Shown: positions 23,540 to 32,347, counted from the stretch's first letter. The stretch: DNA of 64,000 nucleotides from Streptomyces sp. ITFR-16 (GCF_031844705.1 NZ_CP134609.1:4526001-4590000); one strand, 5' to 3'. Translations and numbers: made by a program. Notes: a model not told the origin generated them from the letters alone.

Positions 23540-24715
23540 ATGGAACCGGTGATCGACCAGGCGTTCGCGGCCGCTCTCTACTCGGAGGGCGACACCGGCC
23601 TGGACACCGGCGCCTCGCTCCTGGCCGCCGACCCGGCCTCCGACGCGGAGCTGCGCCGGCGCGGCGAGGAGTTCGTCCGGCGCGCATGGGAGCGGGGCTG
23701 GCTGCCCGCCGATGTGATCCGGCTCGTCCGCCGCGACCTCGACGAGCACGCGGCCGGTCTGGCCGCCGGTCTGATCGGCGCGGAGGTCCGGCGCTACGAC
23801 CGGCTGCCGCCCCGCTGGCGGGCCCAGCTCGACGAGCTTCCCGCGGTGCCGCCGGCGGGCCGTCCCGACCGCTTCTCGTACGCCTCCGCGCTGCTGGGGC
23901 TCTACCGGCTGCTGCTGCGGCTGCCCGCCGTCGAACCCGTCGGACCGCCGCCCGGCGCGGCCCGCGACGCCCTTCGGCTGCCACCCGTCGAGGGCGAGCC
24001 GCGCATGCTGACCCGGATCCGCGCGCTGCTGGCGAAGGCGGAGGCTACCGGGTTCCCCGAGGAGGCGGAGGCGCTCACCACCAAGGCGCAGGAGCTGATG
24101 GCCCGGCACAGCATCGACGAGGCCCTGCTCGCCGCCCGGACGCACAGCGGCCGGGTCCCCGGTGCCCTCCGGATCGGGGTGGACGCCCCCTACGAGACGG
24201 CGAAGGCGATCCTGCTGGACGCGGTCGCCGCCGCGAACCGCTGCCGCGCGGTGTGGAACAGCGAGTTCGGCTTCACGACGGTGGTGGGCTTCGAGGCGGA
24301 CCTGGACGCCGTGGAACTGCTCCACACCTCGCTGCTGGTGCAGGGCACCGCGGCGATGACCCGGGCGGAGGCCGGCCAGCGGGCCGGCGGACGCAAGCGG
24401 ACGAAGACCTTCCGGCAGTCCTTCCTGATGGCGTACGCCCAGCGGCTGGGCAGCCGGCTGGCCGACGGCACCGCGCGGGCCACCGCCGAGGCCGACGCGG
24501 AGGGTGCCGCAGGACCGTCCGGCGCGGCGGACGCGGGGCTTCTGCCCGTGCTGGCCGCCCGGGACCTGGCGGTCACGGACGCGGCGGAGAAGATGTTCCC
24601 CCGGACCACGACCACCCGGGTGCGGGGCGCCACCGACCTGGACGGCTGGACGCACGGCACCCGGGCGGCGGACCGGGCCAGGATGGGCGGGGCGCCGCCG
24701 GAGATCTCCGGCTGA
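23540..24715 (+). CDS. DUF2786 domain protein
   Basis: A 391-residue protein. The DUF2786 signature RIRALLAKAEATGFPEEAEALTTKAQELMARHSID is at about residues 156-190. It is followed by an alpha/beta region (DAPYETAKAILLDAVAAANRCRAVW ... VVGFEADLDAVELLHTSLLVQG) and a basic helix GGRKRTKTFRQSFLMAYAQRLGSRL. This C-terminal part matches DUF7168-like regions found with DUF2786, as in some phage and plasmid proteins. No catalytic motif is apparent. The function is unknown; the basic helix could bind nucleic acid. It is probably leaderless. Confidence 0.78.
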   Translation: MEPVIDQAFAAALYSEGDTGLDTGASLLAADPASDAELRRRGEEFVRRAWERGWLPADVIRLVRRDLDEHAAGLAAGLIGAEVRRYDRLPPRWRAQLDELPAVPPAGRPDRFSYASALLGLYRLLLRLPAVEPVGPPPGAARDALRLPPVEGEPRMLTRIRALLAKAEATGFPEEAEALTTKAQELMARHSIDEALLAARTHSGRVPGALRIGVDAPYETAKAILLDAVAAANRCRAVWNSEFGFTTVVGFEADLDAVELLHTSLLVQGTAAMTRAEAGQRAGGRKRTKTFRQSFLMAYAQRLGSRLADGTARATAEADAEGAAGPSGAADAGLLPVLAARDLAVTDAAEKMFPRTTTTRVRGATDLDGWTHGTRAADRARMGGAPPEISG

Positions 24716-24803
24716 GCGGACCGCCCGAGGCCGCGGGCCCCACCCCCGCCGCGCGGCCGGCGCGACCCCGTCCCGACAACTCGGGCACAAGGGAAATTCC
24801 GGT

Positions 24804-24809
24804 TAGGCT
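24804..24809 (+). promoter_or_regulatory. -10 box of leaderless FUSC gene
   Basis: TAGGCT ends 7 bases before the ATG at 24816, with no ribosome-binding site upstream. Confidence 0.45.
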
Positions 24810-24815
24810 CGGTTC

Positions 24816-26987
24816 ATGAGCTGGCTCCGGGCGCTGAAGCTGACCGCCCGCTCGGGGCTGACGATCGAGCGGCGGCGCCTCGAACCGCTGATCGCGCTCC
24901 GGGGCGCGGCCGGACTGGCCCTGGTCATCGGGGTCGGCCTCGCGCTGTTCGGGCCGGTGGTCGCCGCCAGCTCGGCGTTCGGCGCGTTCCAGGCGGCGAT
25001 CGCCACCTTCCAGCGCAGCTGGCGCCCCCGTCCCGTGCTCGCGCTGGTCTCCGGCGTGAGCCTCGGCCTGTCGACGTTCATCGGCTATGTCGCCGGCCCC
25101 CGTCTCCTGCTCTTCATGGCCGTGCTGGTGCTCTGGACCTTCGTCGCGGGGCTGGCCTGGGCGGCGGGCCCGACGGGCGGCATCATCGCCGCGTCCAACG
25201 TCGCGATCATGCTCGTCACCATCACCCTGCCCACCTCCGTCGCCGAGGCCGCCCTGCACGCCGCGATGATCACCTTCGGCGGGGTGGTCCAGGCGGCGCT
25301 GATCGTGCTCCTCCCGGTGCGCCGGTGGGGCGCCCAGCGCGACGCCCTGGCCGACGCGCTGGCCGCCGAGGCCGACTACGCCCGCCGGCTGCGCCACGAC
25401 CCGGTCGCCCACTTCGACCCCGTCCCGCTGATGCTGGCCCGCAGCGCCGCCTCCGTCACCCCGCGCCAGGCCCGCCGCCGCCCGGCCGAACTGCACGGCT
25501 CACGCGGGGTCGCCGAACGGATCAGACCGGTGCTCGCCTCGCTGGCCGACCCGGCGATGGGGGTACCGGCCGAGGGCCCCGAGCGCGACCGGGTCCGCGA
25601 GCTGCTGTCCGCCGCCGCCGCGCTGCTCGACGCGGCGGCCCGCGCGATCCGCAACGGCGACCCGGTGCGGCTGCCCGCCCCCGCCGTCGCCGTGCTGAAG
25701 ACCCCCGACACCGGGGCGCTGCTCGCGGGCCCGCCGCTGCGCGCCGCCGACCGGCTGGCGGCCCTGCTCTCCGACGTGATCGAGGCGGCCGAGGGCGAGG
25801 GCACCAAGGAGGAGCGGGCCGGGGCGGAAGAGGCTGCCGACGCCCTCGGCGCGCCCCGGGACGGGCGCACTCCCGCCGAGCACAAGCGTCGCCCCACCCT
25901 GCTGCGGCTGGTCCCGGTCGTGCTCAGGTCGATGCGCCGCGAACTGCACCACGGCTCCCCGATCCTGCGCCACGCCGTCCGGCTCGCCGCCGTCGCCGCG
26001 CTCGGCTATCTGCTGGGCCGGGTCCTGCCGTACGGGCACGGCTACTGGGCCCCGATGGCGGCCGTCATGGTGATGCGGCCGGAGTTCTCCCAGACGTACG
26101 CACGGTCCGTGGCCCGGTTCGGCGGCACCGTCGTCGGGGTCTTCCTCGCGACCGCGATCGTGCAGGCCGCGCACCCCGGCACCGGCCTCTCCGCCGCCTT
26201 CGCGGTGGTCTGCGCCCTGCTGATGTATCTGCTGATGCGCACCGGCTACGCGGTCGGCCAGGCGTGCGTCGCCGCGTACGTCGTCTTCCTGCTCGGCATG
26301 GCCGGCGACGACTGGTCGCAGACCGTGCTCGAACGCGTCGTCCTCACCCTGGTCGGCGGGCTGCTGGCGATGGTCTCGTACGCCGTCTATCCGGCCTGGG
26401 AGACCCCGAGACTGCGCAACCGGCTCGGTGACTGGCTGAAGGAGGACGGCCGTTACGCCGCCTCGGTCGTCGATCAGTACGCCGATCCGGCCGACCGGGG
26501 CCACGACGACGTCCGCCACGCCCTGCTCGCCACCCGCGAGGCCCGGGTCGCCTGGCAGGAGGCGGTCGCCACCGCCCGGCACGAACCGGTGCGCCACCGG
26601 GGCCTCTCGCACGCCGCCGCCGACGACACCCAGCACGCGCTGGCCCAGCTGGGCCGGGTCGCGATGCTGATGGAGGCCCACCTCCCGGAGGGCGGTGCCA
26701 CCCCCGTACCGGCGGCCGCCCCCCTCGCCGCCGCGCTGCGCCGGGCCACCGAGCAGGGCGCGAAGGCGGTGCGGGAGCGGCGGGTGCCGGACTGGACGGC
26801 GGTCCGGGAGGCGCTGGCGCGGTGGGACGAGGAGGAGCGGGCGGCCGAGGAGGGCGGCGACCCGGTCGTGCGCAACGGGGCCGACCTCCTGCTGGAGGCA
26901 CTGGAGGACTTCTCCCGGGGGCTGGAGGACGCCCCGAAGTCCTCCCGGGCGCCCGGTGGCGGCGACGCCGGTGACCCCGGGGGCTGA
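24816..26987 (+). CDS. FUSC family membrane protein (aromatic-acid exporter type)
   Basis: A 723-residue protein with two clusters of hydrophobic helices (about 28-165 and 390-525), each followed by a cytoplasmic helical domain. The second cluster holds LAAVAALGYLLGRVLPYGHGYWAPMAAVMVMRPEFSQTYARSVARFGGTVVG, the FUSC/YccS signature. Relatives export hydroxybenzoates or other aromatic acids, but no accessory membrane-fusion gene is present, as expected in a Gram-positive. The substrate is unknown. It ends eight bases from the stop of the convergent lipoprotein gene. Probably leaderless. Confidence 0.85.
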   Translation: MSWLRALKLTARSGLTIERRRLEPLIALRGAAGLALVIGVGLALFGPVVAASSAFGAFQAAIATFQRSWRPRPVLALVSGVSLGLSTFIGYVAGPRLLLFMAVLVLWTFVAGLAWAAGPTGGIIAASNVAIMLVTITLPTSVAEAALHAAMITFGGVVQAALIVLLPVRRWGAQRDALADALAAEADYARRLRHDPVAHFDPVPLMLARSAASVTPRQARRRPAELHGSRGVAERIRPVLASLADPAMGVPAEGPERDRVRELLSAAAALLDAAARAIRNGDPVRLPAPAVAVLKTPDTGALLAGPPLRAADRLAALLSDVIEAAEGEGTKEERAGAEEAADALGAPRDGRTPAEHKRRPTLLRLVPVVLRSMRRELHHGSPILRHAVRLAAVAALGYLLGRVLPYGHGYWAPMAAVMVMRPEFSQTYARSVARFGGTVVGVFLATAIVQAAHPGTGLSAAFAVVCALLMYLLMRTGYAVGQACVAAYVVFLLGMAGDDWSQTVLERVVLTLVGGLLAMVSYAVYPAWETPRLRNRLGDWLKEDGRYAASVVDQYADPADRGHDDVRHALLATREARVAWQEAVATARHEPVRHRGLSHAAADDTQHALAQLGRVAMLMEAHLPEGGATPVPAAAPLAAALRRATEQGAKAVRERRVPDWTAVREALARWDEEERAAEEGGDPVVRNGADLLLEALEDFSRGLEDAPKSSRAPGGGDAGDPGG

Positions 26988-26994
26988 CGCCCGG

Positions 26995-27504
26995 TCAGGG
27001 GGTCGGCAGGTCCGCGAGGTCGGGCAGGTTCTTGAGCGAGTCGGCGTCGGTCTTGGCGAGCGTGTCCTTGCCGCCGCCCTCCCACGAGACGACCACGGTC
27101 TTGCCGTCGTTGGACGCGATGGTCCCCATCGTGCGGGCCGTGTCGCCGTCGGCGCACTTGAGGTCCAGCATCGGCTTGCCGCCCATGTCCTCGGCGGTGC
27201 CCGAGCAGACGTGGGAATCGGCGACCACGACGGCCTTCCCGGATGCGACGGACAGCACCACGGCCTTGCCGTCGGTCTGTCCGGCCCAGGCTCCTTCGAG
27301 CGCCTTGAGGTCGCCCGCCGAGCCGCCGCCCTCGTCGCCGGACCCGGTGTCGGCGGAGCCGCCGGCGGGGGCCGACGGGGCGCTGCTCGGGGTGGAGTCC
27401 TTGTCCGCGCTGTCCTTGTCGCCGTCGCTGCCGCACCCGGTGAGCGCGAGCGCGGTCAGCAGGCCGGTGGCGACGACAGCGCCGGTACGTGCGAGTTTGT
27501 ACAT
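26995..27504 (-). CDS. Putative lipoprotein
   Basis: A 169-residue secreted lipoprotein with signal peptide YKLARTGAVVATGLLTALALTGC, lipidation at Cys24. A Ser/Asp/Gly-rich linker of about 40 residues follows. The rest is a compact beta-rich domain of about 100 residues (LEGAWAGQTDGKAVVLSVASGKAVVVADSHVCSGTAED ...) with a Cys pair that may form a disulfide. Its repeated strand pattern recalls small Streptomyces surface lipoproteins, but no family is certain. It is convergent with the FUSC gene. Confidence 0.75.
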   Translation of the reverse strand: MYKLARTGAVVATGLLTALALTGCGSDGDKDSADKDSTPSSAPSAPAGGSADTGSGDEGGGSAGDLKALEGAWAGQTDGKAVVLSVASGKAVVVADSHVCSGTAEDMGGKPMLDLKCADGDTARTMGTIASNDGKTVVVSWEGGGKDTLAKTDADSLKNLPDLADLPTP

Positions 27505-27649
27505 GCGGAATTCCCCCTGGAAGTCGAATGGCCGTCCAAGCTACCAGTGAGTCGCAAGGGGCAGGGGGGAGTCAACTCCGGGAATCGGGAGCCGAACGGA
27601 GTCATGGACCGTCTCTTCCGGGAGAAGCTGTAATCGAGGGAACACCCCC

Positions 27650-27678
27650 CGTGCACGTGCATCTGCGCATGCATCCGC
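27650..27678 (+). promoter_or_regulatory. WhiJ-like shared promoter element, copy 1
   Basis: CGTGCACGTGCATCTGC at 27650-27666, continuing to a second TGCATCCGC unit at 27670-27678 (12-bp spacing). The same 17 bases occur inverted at 28724-28740. It lies 76 bases upstream of the DUF397 gene and is probably bound by the XRE regulator. Confidence 0.6.
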
Positions 27679-27753
27679 TCATGCAGGGGAAATTGAACAC
27701 AGCTATGATCCGAGACAGTTGACACTTGCACCTTGCAACTCGGGGAGCGTCCT

Positions 27754-27999
27754 GTGCACCACGTGTACAACGGCATGGCGGCCACAGAGCTTCGCGGAGT
27801 CGTCTGGCAGAAGAGCAGACACAGCAACTCCCAGGGTTCCTGTGTGGAGTTCGCGAAACTGCCCGACGGGGATGTGGCGATGCGCAATTCGCGCCATCCC
27901 GACGGGCCGGCGCTGGTCTACACGCCGGCCGAGATAGAGGCGCTGCTCCTCGGCGTGAAGGACGGGGAGTTCGACCACCTCATAGCCGAGGGCTCATAG
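27754..27999 (+). CDS. DUF397 protein of a WhiJ-like regulatory set
   Basis: An 81-residue protein with the DUF397 core WQKSRHSNSQGSCVEFAKLPDGDVAMRNSRHPDGPALVYTPAEIEALLLGVKDGEFD. In Streptomyces such proteins occur in many copies beside XRE/DUF5753 regulators and RsbW-like ATPases, as at whiJ and abaA, where they modulate the DNA-binding partner. The GTG at 27754 has GGGGAG 6 bases upstream; an upstream TTG does not. It is probably the antagonist or partner of the XRE protein encoded at 28930-29793. Confidence 0.85.
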   Translation: MHHVYNGMAATELRGVVWQKSRHSNSQGSCVEFAKLPDGDVAMRNSRHPDGPALVYTPAEIEALLLGVKDGEFDHLIAEGS

Positions 28000-28079
28000 C
28001 CGAGGGCTCACGGCAGAGGGCCGAACTCCGCCGTTCTCCGGCGGGGTTCAGCCCATGGGTGTGGCCGGGACCCGAGGGG

Positions 28080-28598
28080 TCACATCGGGTCGGACAGCCG
28101 GAAGAGCGCCCAGACGACCTTGCCGCGCGGCGCCGCGGACGACAGGTTCTCCGTACTCAGTACGGGGGAGGGGTGCCACCCCCAGCAGTCGCTGAAGGAC
28201 TCCACCAGGAACAGCCCCCGGCCCGACTCCGCCGAGTCGGCCGCCGCCGAGGCGACGGGTCCCGTCCGGCTCGGATCGCGTACCGCGCACACCAGCCGCG
28301 AGGTCCAGCGCATCAGATGCAGCCGCACCGGCGGGTCCTGGGGCTCGCGCGGGGTGTCGGCGGGCAGGGCGTGCCGCAGGGCGTTGGTGACCAGCTCGGA
28401 GACGACCAGCGCGACATCGTCGAAGCGTTCGCCCAGACCCCAGCCGTTCAGGGTCGACCGGGTGAACTGCCGTGCCCCGCCGACGGCTTCGTAGCGGGCG
28501 GGCAGTGTGCAGGTCGCCGATCCGGAGACGGCGGAGGGATCGATGGGGGGAAGCCCCTGCCGTAACGGCTCGAGCATCGTCGATCCATTCGTCCCCAT
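28080..28598 (-). CDS. RsbW/AbaA-like ATP-binding regulatory protein (HATPase_c_2)
   Basis: A 172-residue GHKL-fold protein. It shows ARQFTRSTLNGWGL, the N-box DVALVVSELVTNALRHA, an adenine-binding Asp in AVRDPSRTGP and the G-box SGRGLFLVESFSDCWGW. These are features of the anti-sigma-factor-type kinases that accompany DUF397 and XRE genes in Streptomyces. It may act as a switch in development or secondary metabolism. The ATG at 28598 has GGGAG about 9 bases upstream; the frame stays open further but that part is not protein-like. It reads towards the DUF397 gene and away from the XRE gene. Confidence 0.82.
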   Translation of the reverse strand: MGTNGSTMLEPLRQGLPPIDPSAVSGSATCTLPARYEAVGGARQFTRSTLNGWGLGERFDDVALVVSELVTNALRHALPADTPREPQDPPVRLHLMRWTSRLVCAVRDPSRTGPVASAAADSAESGRGLFLVESFSDCWGWHPSPVLSTENLSSAAPRGKVVWALFRLSDPM

Positions 28599-28929
28599 GC
28601 GAGGCACTCCCGGGATTCGCGGCTGTAGCGGGTACTGCGGGTACGCGGGTACAGCGGCACAACACGAACGAGCACGCAGGTGCGCGAGCCCCATGGTTCC
28701 GAATGCGCAGGGCAGATGCAAGGGCAGATGCACGTGCACGCGCCTGACGTGTCCACACCCGTGCCGGTTCTGGGTCATTTCTTCCGGGCCGGACTTTTGC
28801 GGTCTTCCAGAAGTCTTCTCATTTCCGTAATCGAATGAGTACGGGCTGAAGCGTTTTGATGGCAGAATCCGGCTCTTGGGGTTCAGGGGGAGCCCCGGTG
28901 CCAGGGAAGCGATGGGGAGGGTTGGACCA
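28599..28929. other. 331-bp divergent regulatory region of the WhiJ-like set
   Basis: It separates the ATPase gene and the XRE gene. It is less GC-rich than its surroundings (about 28795-28870) and contains the second copy of the shared 17-bp element. No gene is apparent. Confidence 0.6.
28712..28740 (-). promoter_or_regulatory. WhiJ-like shared promoter element, copy 2
   Basis: On the minus strand it reads CGTGCACGTGCATCTGC followed after 3 bases by another TGCATCTGC (12-bp repeat spacing), oriented towards the ATPase gene. This is the same organisation as copy 1 at 27650-27678. Confidence 0.6.
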
Positions 28930-29793
28930 GTGGCGGCAGGCGAGTCGAGTGGATCCGTGGTGCGGCGCATCCTGCTGGGCTCGCAGCTCAGAAGACTGCG
29001 TGACTCGCGCGGCATCACGCGCGAGGCGGCCGGCTACTCCATCCGGGCCTCCGAATCGAAGATCAGCCGCATGGAGTTGGGACGGGTGAGCTTCAAGGCC
29101 AGGGACGTCGAGGATCTGCTCACGCTCTACGGCGTCACGGACGAGGCGGAGCGCGACTCCCTGCTCGGCCTGGCCCGTGAGGCCAACGTGGCGGGCTGGT
29201 GGCACAGTTACGGGGATGTACTGCCCGGCTGGTTCCAGACGTACGTCGGCCTGGAGGGTGCGGCCTCGCTCATCAGGATCTACGAGGTCCAGTTCGTGCA
29301 CGGGCTGCTGCAGACCGAGGAGTACGCCCACGCGGTCGTCTCCCGGGGCATGCGCGGCGCACCGGCAGCCGAGATAGACCGCCGGGTCGCGCTGCGGCTG
29401 GAGCGGCAGAAGACCCTCGTCTCCGAACGGGCGCCCCGCTTCCACGCGGTGCTGGACGAGGCGGCGCTGCGCCGTCCGTACGGCGGACGCGAAGTGATGC
29501 GGGCGCAACTGCGGCATCTGATCGAAATGTCGGAACAGCCGAACATCACGCTCCAGGTGATGCCGTTCAGTTTCGGCGGGCACGCGGGCGAGAGCGGTTC
29601 CTTTACGATGCTGCGATTCCCGGAATCCGATCTGTCGGACATTGTCTATTTGGAGCAGCTGACAAGTGCGCTCTATCTGGACAAGGACGAAGAAGTCGCC
29701 CAGTACGAAAAGGCGATGGAGCGGCTCCACCAGGAGAGCCCGGGACCCGAGGAGAGCCGTGACCTGCTCCGTGGACTTCTTCAACTCTCCTGA
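28930..29793 (+). CDS. XRE-family regulator with DUF5753 domain (WhiJ-like)
   Basis: A 287-residue DNA-binding protein. The XRE helix-turn-helix (LGSQLRRLRDSRGITREAAGYSIRASESKISRMELGRVSFKARDVEDLLTLYGV) is at about residues 14-70. It is followed by DUF5753: WWHSYGDVLPGWFQTYVGLEGAASLIRIYEVQFVHGLLQTEEYA ... NITLQVMPFSFGGHAGESGSFTMLRF. With a DUF397 protein and an RsbW-like ATPase next door it forms the trio seen at whiJ. WhiJ is known to influence sporulation in S. coelicolor. The GTG at 28930 has GGGGAGG upstream. It probably binds the two shared 17-bp elements. Confidence 0.88.
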   Translation: MAAGESSGSVVRRILLGSQLRRLRDSRGITREAAGYSIRASESKISRMELGRVSFKARDVEDLLTLYGVTDEAERDSLLGLAREANVAGWWHSYGDVLPGWFQTYVGLEGAASLIRIYEVQFVHGLLQTEEYAHAVVSRGMRGAPAAEIDRRVALRLERQKTLVSERAPRFHAVLDEAALRRPYGGREVMRAQLRHLIEMSEQPNITLQVMPFSFGGHAGESGSFTMLRFPESDLSDIVYLEQLTSALYLDKDEEVAQYEKAMERLHQESPGPEESRDLLRGLLQLS

Positions 29794-29847
29794 TATTTCA
29801 GTAGGATGACGATCCCACAGGAGTCTGCACCTGCAGTAAGGGATCGC

Positions 29848-31305
29848 ATGTCCTTCTTCCACGAGCTGGCCGCCCAGTACATCGACGGTGAATGGCGTAC
29901 GGGCAGCGGCTCCTGGGACATCATCGATTTCAATCCCTTCAACGGCGAGAAGCTCGCCGCGATCACCGTCGCCACCGCCGGCGAGGTCGACCGCGCCTAC
30001 CGTGCCGCCGAGCGGGCCCAGGGCGAGTGGGAGTCCGCCGGTCCCTACGCGCGTCGACAGGTGCTGGAGCGGGCCCTGCGGGTCACCGAGGAGCTGGCCG
30101 GCGAGATCGTCGAGGCGATCATCGACGAGCTGGGCGGCACCCGGTCCAAGGCGCTCTACGAAGTGGGCCTGGCCCAGGAGTTCCTGCGCGAGGCGGCCCG
30201 GCAGGCGTTGCACCCGGAGGGCCGGATCCTGCCCTCGGCGGTGGACGGCAAGGAGAACCGCCTCTACCGGACGCCCGTCGGGGTCATCGGGGTCATCGGC
30301 CCGTTCAACTTCCCCTTCCTGGTGACGATGAAGTCGGTCGCGCCGGCCCTGGCGCTCGGCAACGCGGTCGTGGTCAAGCCCAACCAGAACACCCCGGTGG
30401 TGGGCGGCGGGCTGTTCGCGAAGATCTTCGAGGAAGCGGGGCTGCCGGCCGGCCTGCTCAACGTGGTCGTCACCGACAGCGCCGAGATAGGGGACGCGTT
30501 CATCGAGCACCCCGTGCCCAAGGTGATCTCCTTCGCCGGCTCGGACGCGGTCGGCCGCCACATCGCCGCGACGGCGGGCGGGCTCTTCAAGCGCACCGTG
30601 CTCGAACTCGGCGGCAACAGCGCCCTGGTGGTGCTGGAGGACGCGGACATCGACTACGCGGTCGACGCCGCCGTCTTCAGCCGCTTCGTCTACCAGGGCC
30701 AGGTCTGCATGGCCGCCAACCGGATCCTGGTGGACCGGTCGGTCGCGGCGGAGTTCGGCGAGAAGTTCGCCGCCCGGGTGGCCGCGCTGCGGACCGGCGA
30801 CCCGCGCGAGAGCGAGACCCAGATCGGCCCGGTCATCAACACCTTCCACGCGGACGCGCTGGCCGCCCTGGTCGACCAGGCGCTCGCCGACGGCGCCACC
30901 GCCCCGGTCCGGGGCCGCACCCGGGGCAACCTCGTCGAGCCGACCGTGCTCGCGGGGATACCCGAGGGCTCTCCGCTGCTCTCCCAGGAGATCTTCGGCC
31001 CGGTCGCGCTGCTGGTCACCTTCGACGGCGAGGAGGACGCCGTACGGATCGTCAACGACAGCCCGTACGGACTCAGCGGCGCGGTGCACACGGCGAGTGC
31101 CGAGCGCGGCGTGCGGTTCGCCCAGCGGATACGCAGCGGGATGTTCCATGTCAACGACTCCACCGTCCAGGACGACCCGGGCGTCGCCTTCGGCGGCGAG
31201 AAGAGCTCCGGGCTGGGACGGCTGAACGGCGACGCCGCCGTGGAGGCGTTCACCACCCAGAAGTGGATCTCCGTGCAGCACGGCCGGAGCGTCTTCCCGT
31301 TCTGA
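29848..31305 (+). CDS. Aldehyde dehydrogenase (NAD(P)-dependent)
   Basis: A 485-residue ALDH. The opening SFFHELAAQYIDGEWRTGSGSWDIIDFNPFNGE is typical of the benzaldehyde/vanillin dehydrogenase-like group. It has GPFNFPFLVTMKSVAPALALGNAVVVKPNQNTP, catalytic Glu in VLELGGNSALVVL, and catalytic Cys in YQGQVCMAANRILV. It oxidises an aldehyde to the acid; an aromatic aldehyde is a reasonable guess. The ATG at 29848 has AAGGGA just upstream. An in-frame ATG at 29806 exists but overlaps a TAGGAT box that may be the -10. A PadR regulator follows. Confidence 0.88.
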   Translation: MSFFHELAAQYIDGEWRTGSGSWDIIDFNPFNGEKLAAITVATAGEVDRAYRAAERAQGEWESAGPYARRQVLERALRVTEELAGEIVEAIIDELGGTRSKALYEVGLAQEFLREAARQALHPEGRILPSAVDGKENRLYRTPVGVIGVIGPFNFPFLVTMKSVAPALALGNAVVVKPNQNTPVVGGGLFAKIFEEAGLPAGLLNVVVTDSAEIGDAFIEHPVPKVISFAGSDAVGRHIAATAGGLFKRTVLELGGNSALVVLEDADIDYAVDAAVFSRFVYQGQVCMAANRILVDRSVAAEFGEKFAARVAALRTGDPRESETQIGPVINTFHADALAALVDQALADGATAPVRGRTRGNLVEPTVLAGIPEGSPLLSQEIFGPVALLVTFDGEEDAVRIVNDSPYGLSGAVHTASAERGVRFAQRIRSGMFHVNDSTVQDDPGVAFGGEKSSGLGRLNGDAAVEAFTTQKWISVQHGRSVFPF

Positions 31306-31336
31306 CCCGCTCCGCCCGGCGGGGTCCGCCGGGCTA

Positions 31337-31358
31337 CTCTGGTCAAAGTTGATCAGAG
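31337..31358. promoter_or_regulatory. Probable autoregulatory operator of the PadR gene
   Basis: CTCTGGTCAA-AG-TTGATCAGAG is an inverted repeat with 9 of 10 matches per arm. It lies 13-34 bases upstream of the PadR start, over a TACTCT -10-like box and next to the ribosome-binding site. Confidence 0.6.
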
Positions 31359-31370
31359 AGGGTGGAGGGC

Positions 31371-32012
31371 ATGTCCGCGATCCGGCTGCTGGTCCTCGGA
31401 GCCGTACGCCGGCACGGCCGGGCCCACGGCTACCAGGTCCGCAACGACCTGGAGTACTGGGGCGCCCACGAGTGGTCCAACGCCAAGCCGGGCTCCGTCT
31501 ACCACGCCCTGAAGCAGCTGGCCAAGCAGGGCCTGCTGCTCGCCCACGAGGTGGCGCCGAGCACGGTCGGCGGCCCGCCGCGCACCGAGTACGAGATCAC
31601 CGAGCGGGGCACCGAGGAGTACCTCGCCCTGCTGCGCGCCTCGCTGACCTCGTACGACCAGAAGATGGACGTGCTGTCCGCGGGCATCGGCTTCATCGTC
31701 GACCTGGAGCGGTCCGAGGCGGTGGCCCTGCTCAGGGAGCGGCTGACCGGCCTGGCGGCCTGGCGCGCGGCCGTCACCGAGCACTACGTGCCGCAGGACG
31801 GGCTGGGGTCGATCGGCCACATCGGCGAGATCATGAATCTCTGGGTCCACTCGGCGGACGCCGGCGCGGAGTGGACGCGCGGGCTGATCGCGCGGATCGA
31901 GGGCGGGGCCTACGTCTTCGCGGGTGAGGGCGATCCGTTCGTCGGCGTGCTCGCCGAGGGCGAGGAGAATCCCTACGCGACCGGGGTGCCGAACCCCGGG
32001 GATACCCACTGA
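31371..32012 (+). CDS. PadR family transcriptional regulator
   Basis: A 213-residue regulator. The winged HTH is SAIRLLVLGAVRRHGRAHGYQVRNDLEYWGAHEWSNAKPGSVYHALKQLAKQGLL, with the wing PPRTEYEITERGTEEY. A helical C-terminal dimerisation region follows (LLRASLTSYDQKMDVLSAGIGFIVDLERSEAVALLRERL). PadR repressors often sit upstream of drug-type ABC transporters, and the decayed permease directly downstream fits that. As that transporter is destroyed, the regulator may be a relic or control something else. ATG 31371 follows a GGAGGG site. Confidence 0.88.
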   Translation: MSAIRLLVLGAVRRHGRAHGYQVRNDLEYWGAHEWSNAKPGSVYHALKQLAKQGLLLAHEVAPSTVGGPPRTEYEITERGTEEYLALLRASLTSYDQKMDVLSAGIGFIVDLERSEAVALLRERLTGLAAWRAAVTEHYVPQDGLGSIGHIGEIMNLWVHSADAGAEWTRGLIARIEGGAYVFAGEGDPFVGVLAEGEENPYATGVPNPGDTH

Positions 32013-32048
32013 CCAGGTTTGACGAATTCCCGGGAGTCACTTGCCTCG

Positions 32049-32342
32049 ATGCCGATGGCCCCCGGCGCGGTCTGGTCGGCCGGGCCGTCGCCGACATGCT
32101 CCAGTCGTCCGCCGCGCTCGCGGTGATGACGGCGGTGGGGCTGCTCCTGCTGCTGCGGTTGTGGCGGGGCGGCCGGAGACGGTGCAGGCGGTGCAGATCC
32201 TGGTCTGGCCGGTCGGCCTCCTCTCCAATGTGTTCGCCGCCCCGGAGACGATGCCGAACTGCTCGCGCTGCTCTGGCCGTTGGCGCTGCTGGCGGTGTTC
32301 TTCCCGCTGGCGGTACGCCGGTTCGCGGGGCTCGGCCGCTGA
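32049..32342 (+). pseudogene. Decayed ABC-2 (DrrB-like) transporter permease
   Basis: Fragments of an ABC-2 multidrug permease occur in order but in different frames: PMAPGAV, LVGRAVADMLQSSAALAVMTAVGLLLLLRLWRGG, PETVQAVQILVWPVGLLSNVFAAPETMPN and LLALLWPLALLAVFFPLAVRRFAGLGR then stop. Compared with the usual ~250 residues, the N-terminal half and two internal parts are missing, with at least three frame changes. No ABC ATPase gene remains. The position right after PadR supports an ancestral PadR-drrAB unit. Confidence 0.75.
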
Positions 32343-32347
32343 GGCCG

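Noticed and set aside
28080..29018. Longer version of the RsbW-like gene starting at 29018
   Set aside because: The extension overlaps the start of the XRE gene and its promoter and lacks conserved sequence; ATG 28598 has a suitable ribosome site.
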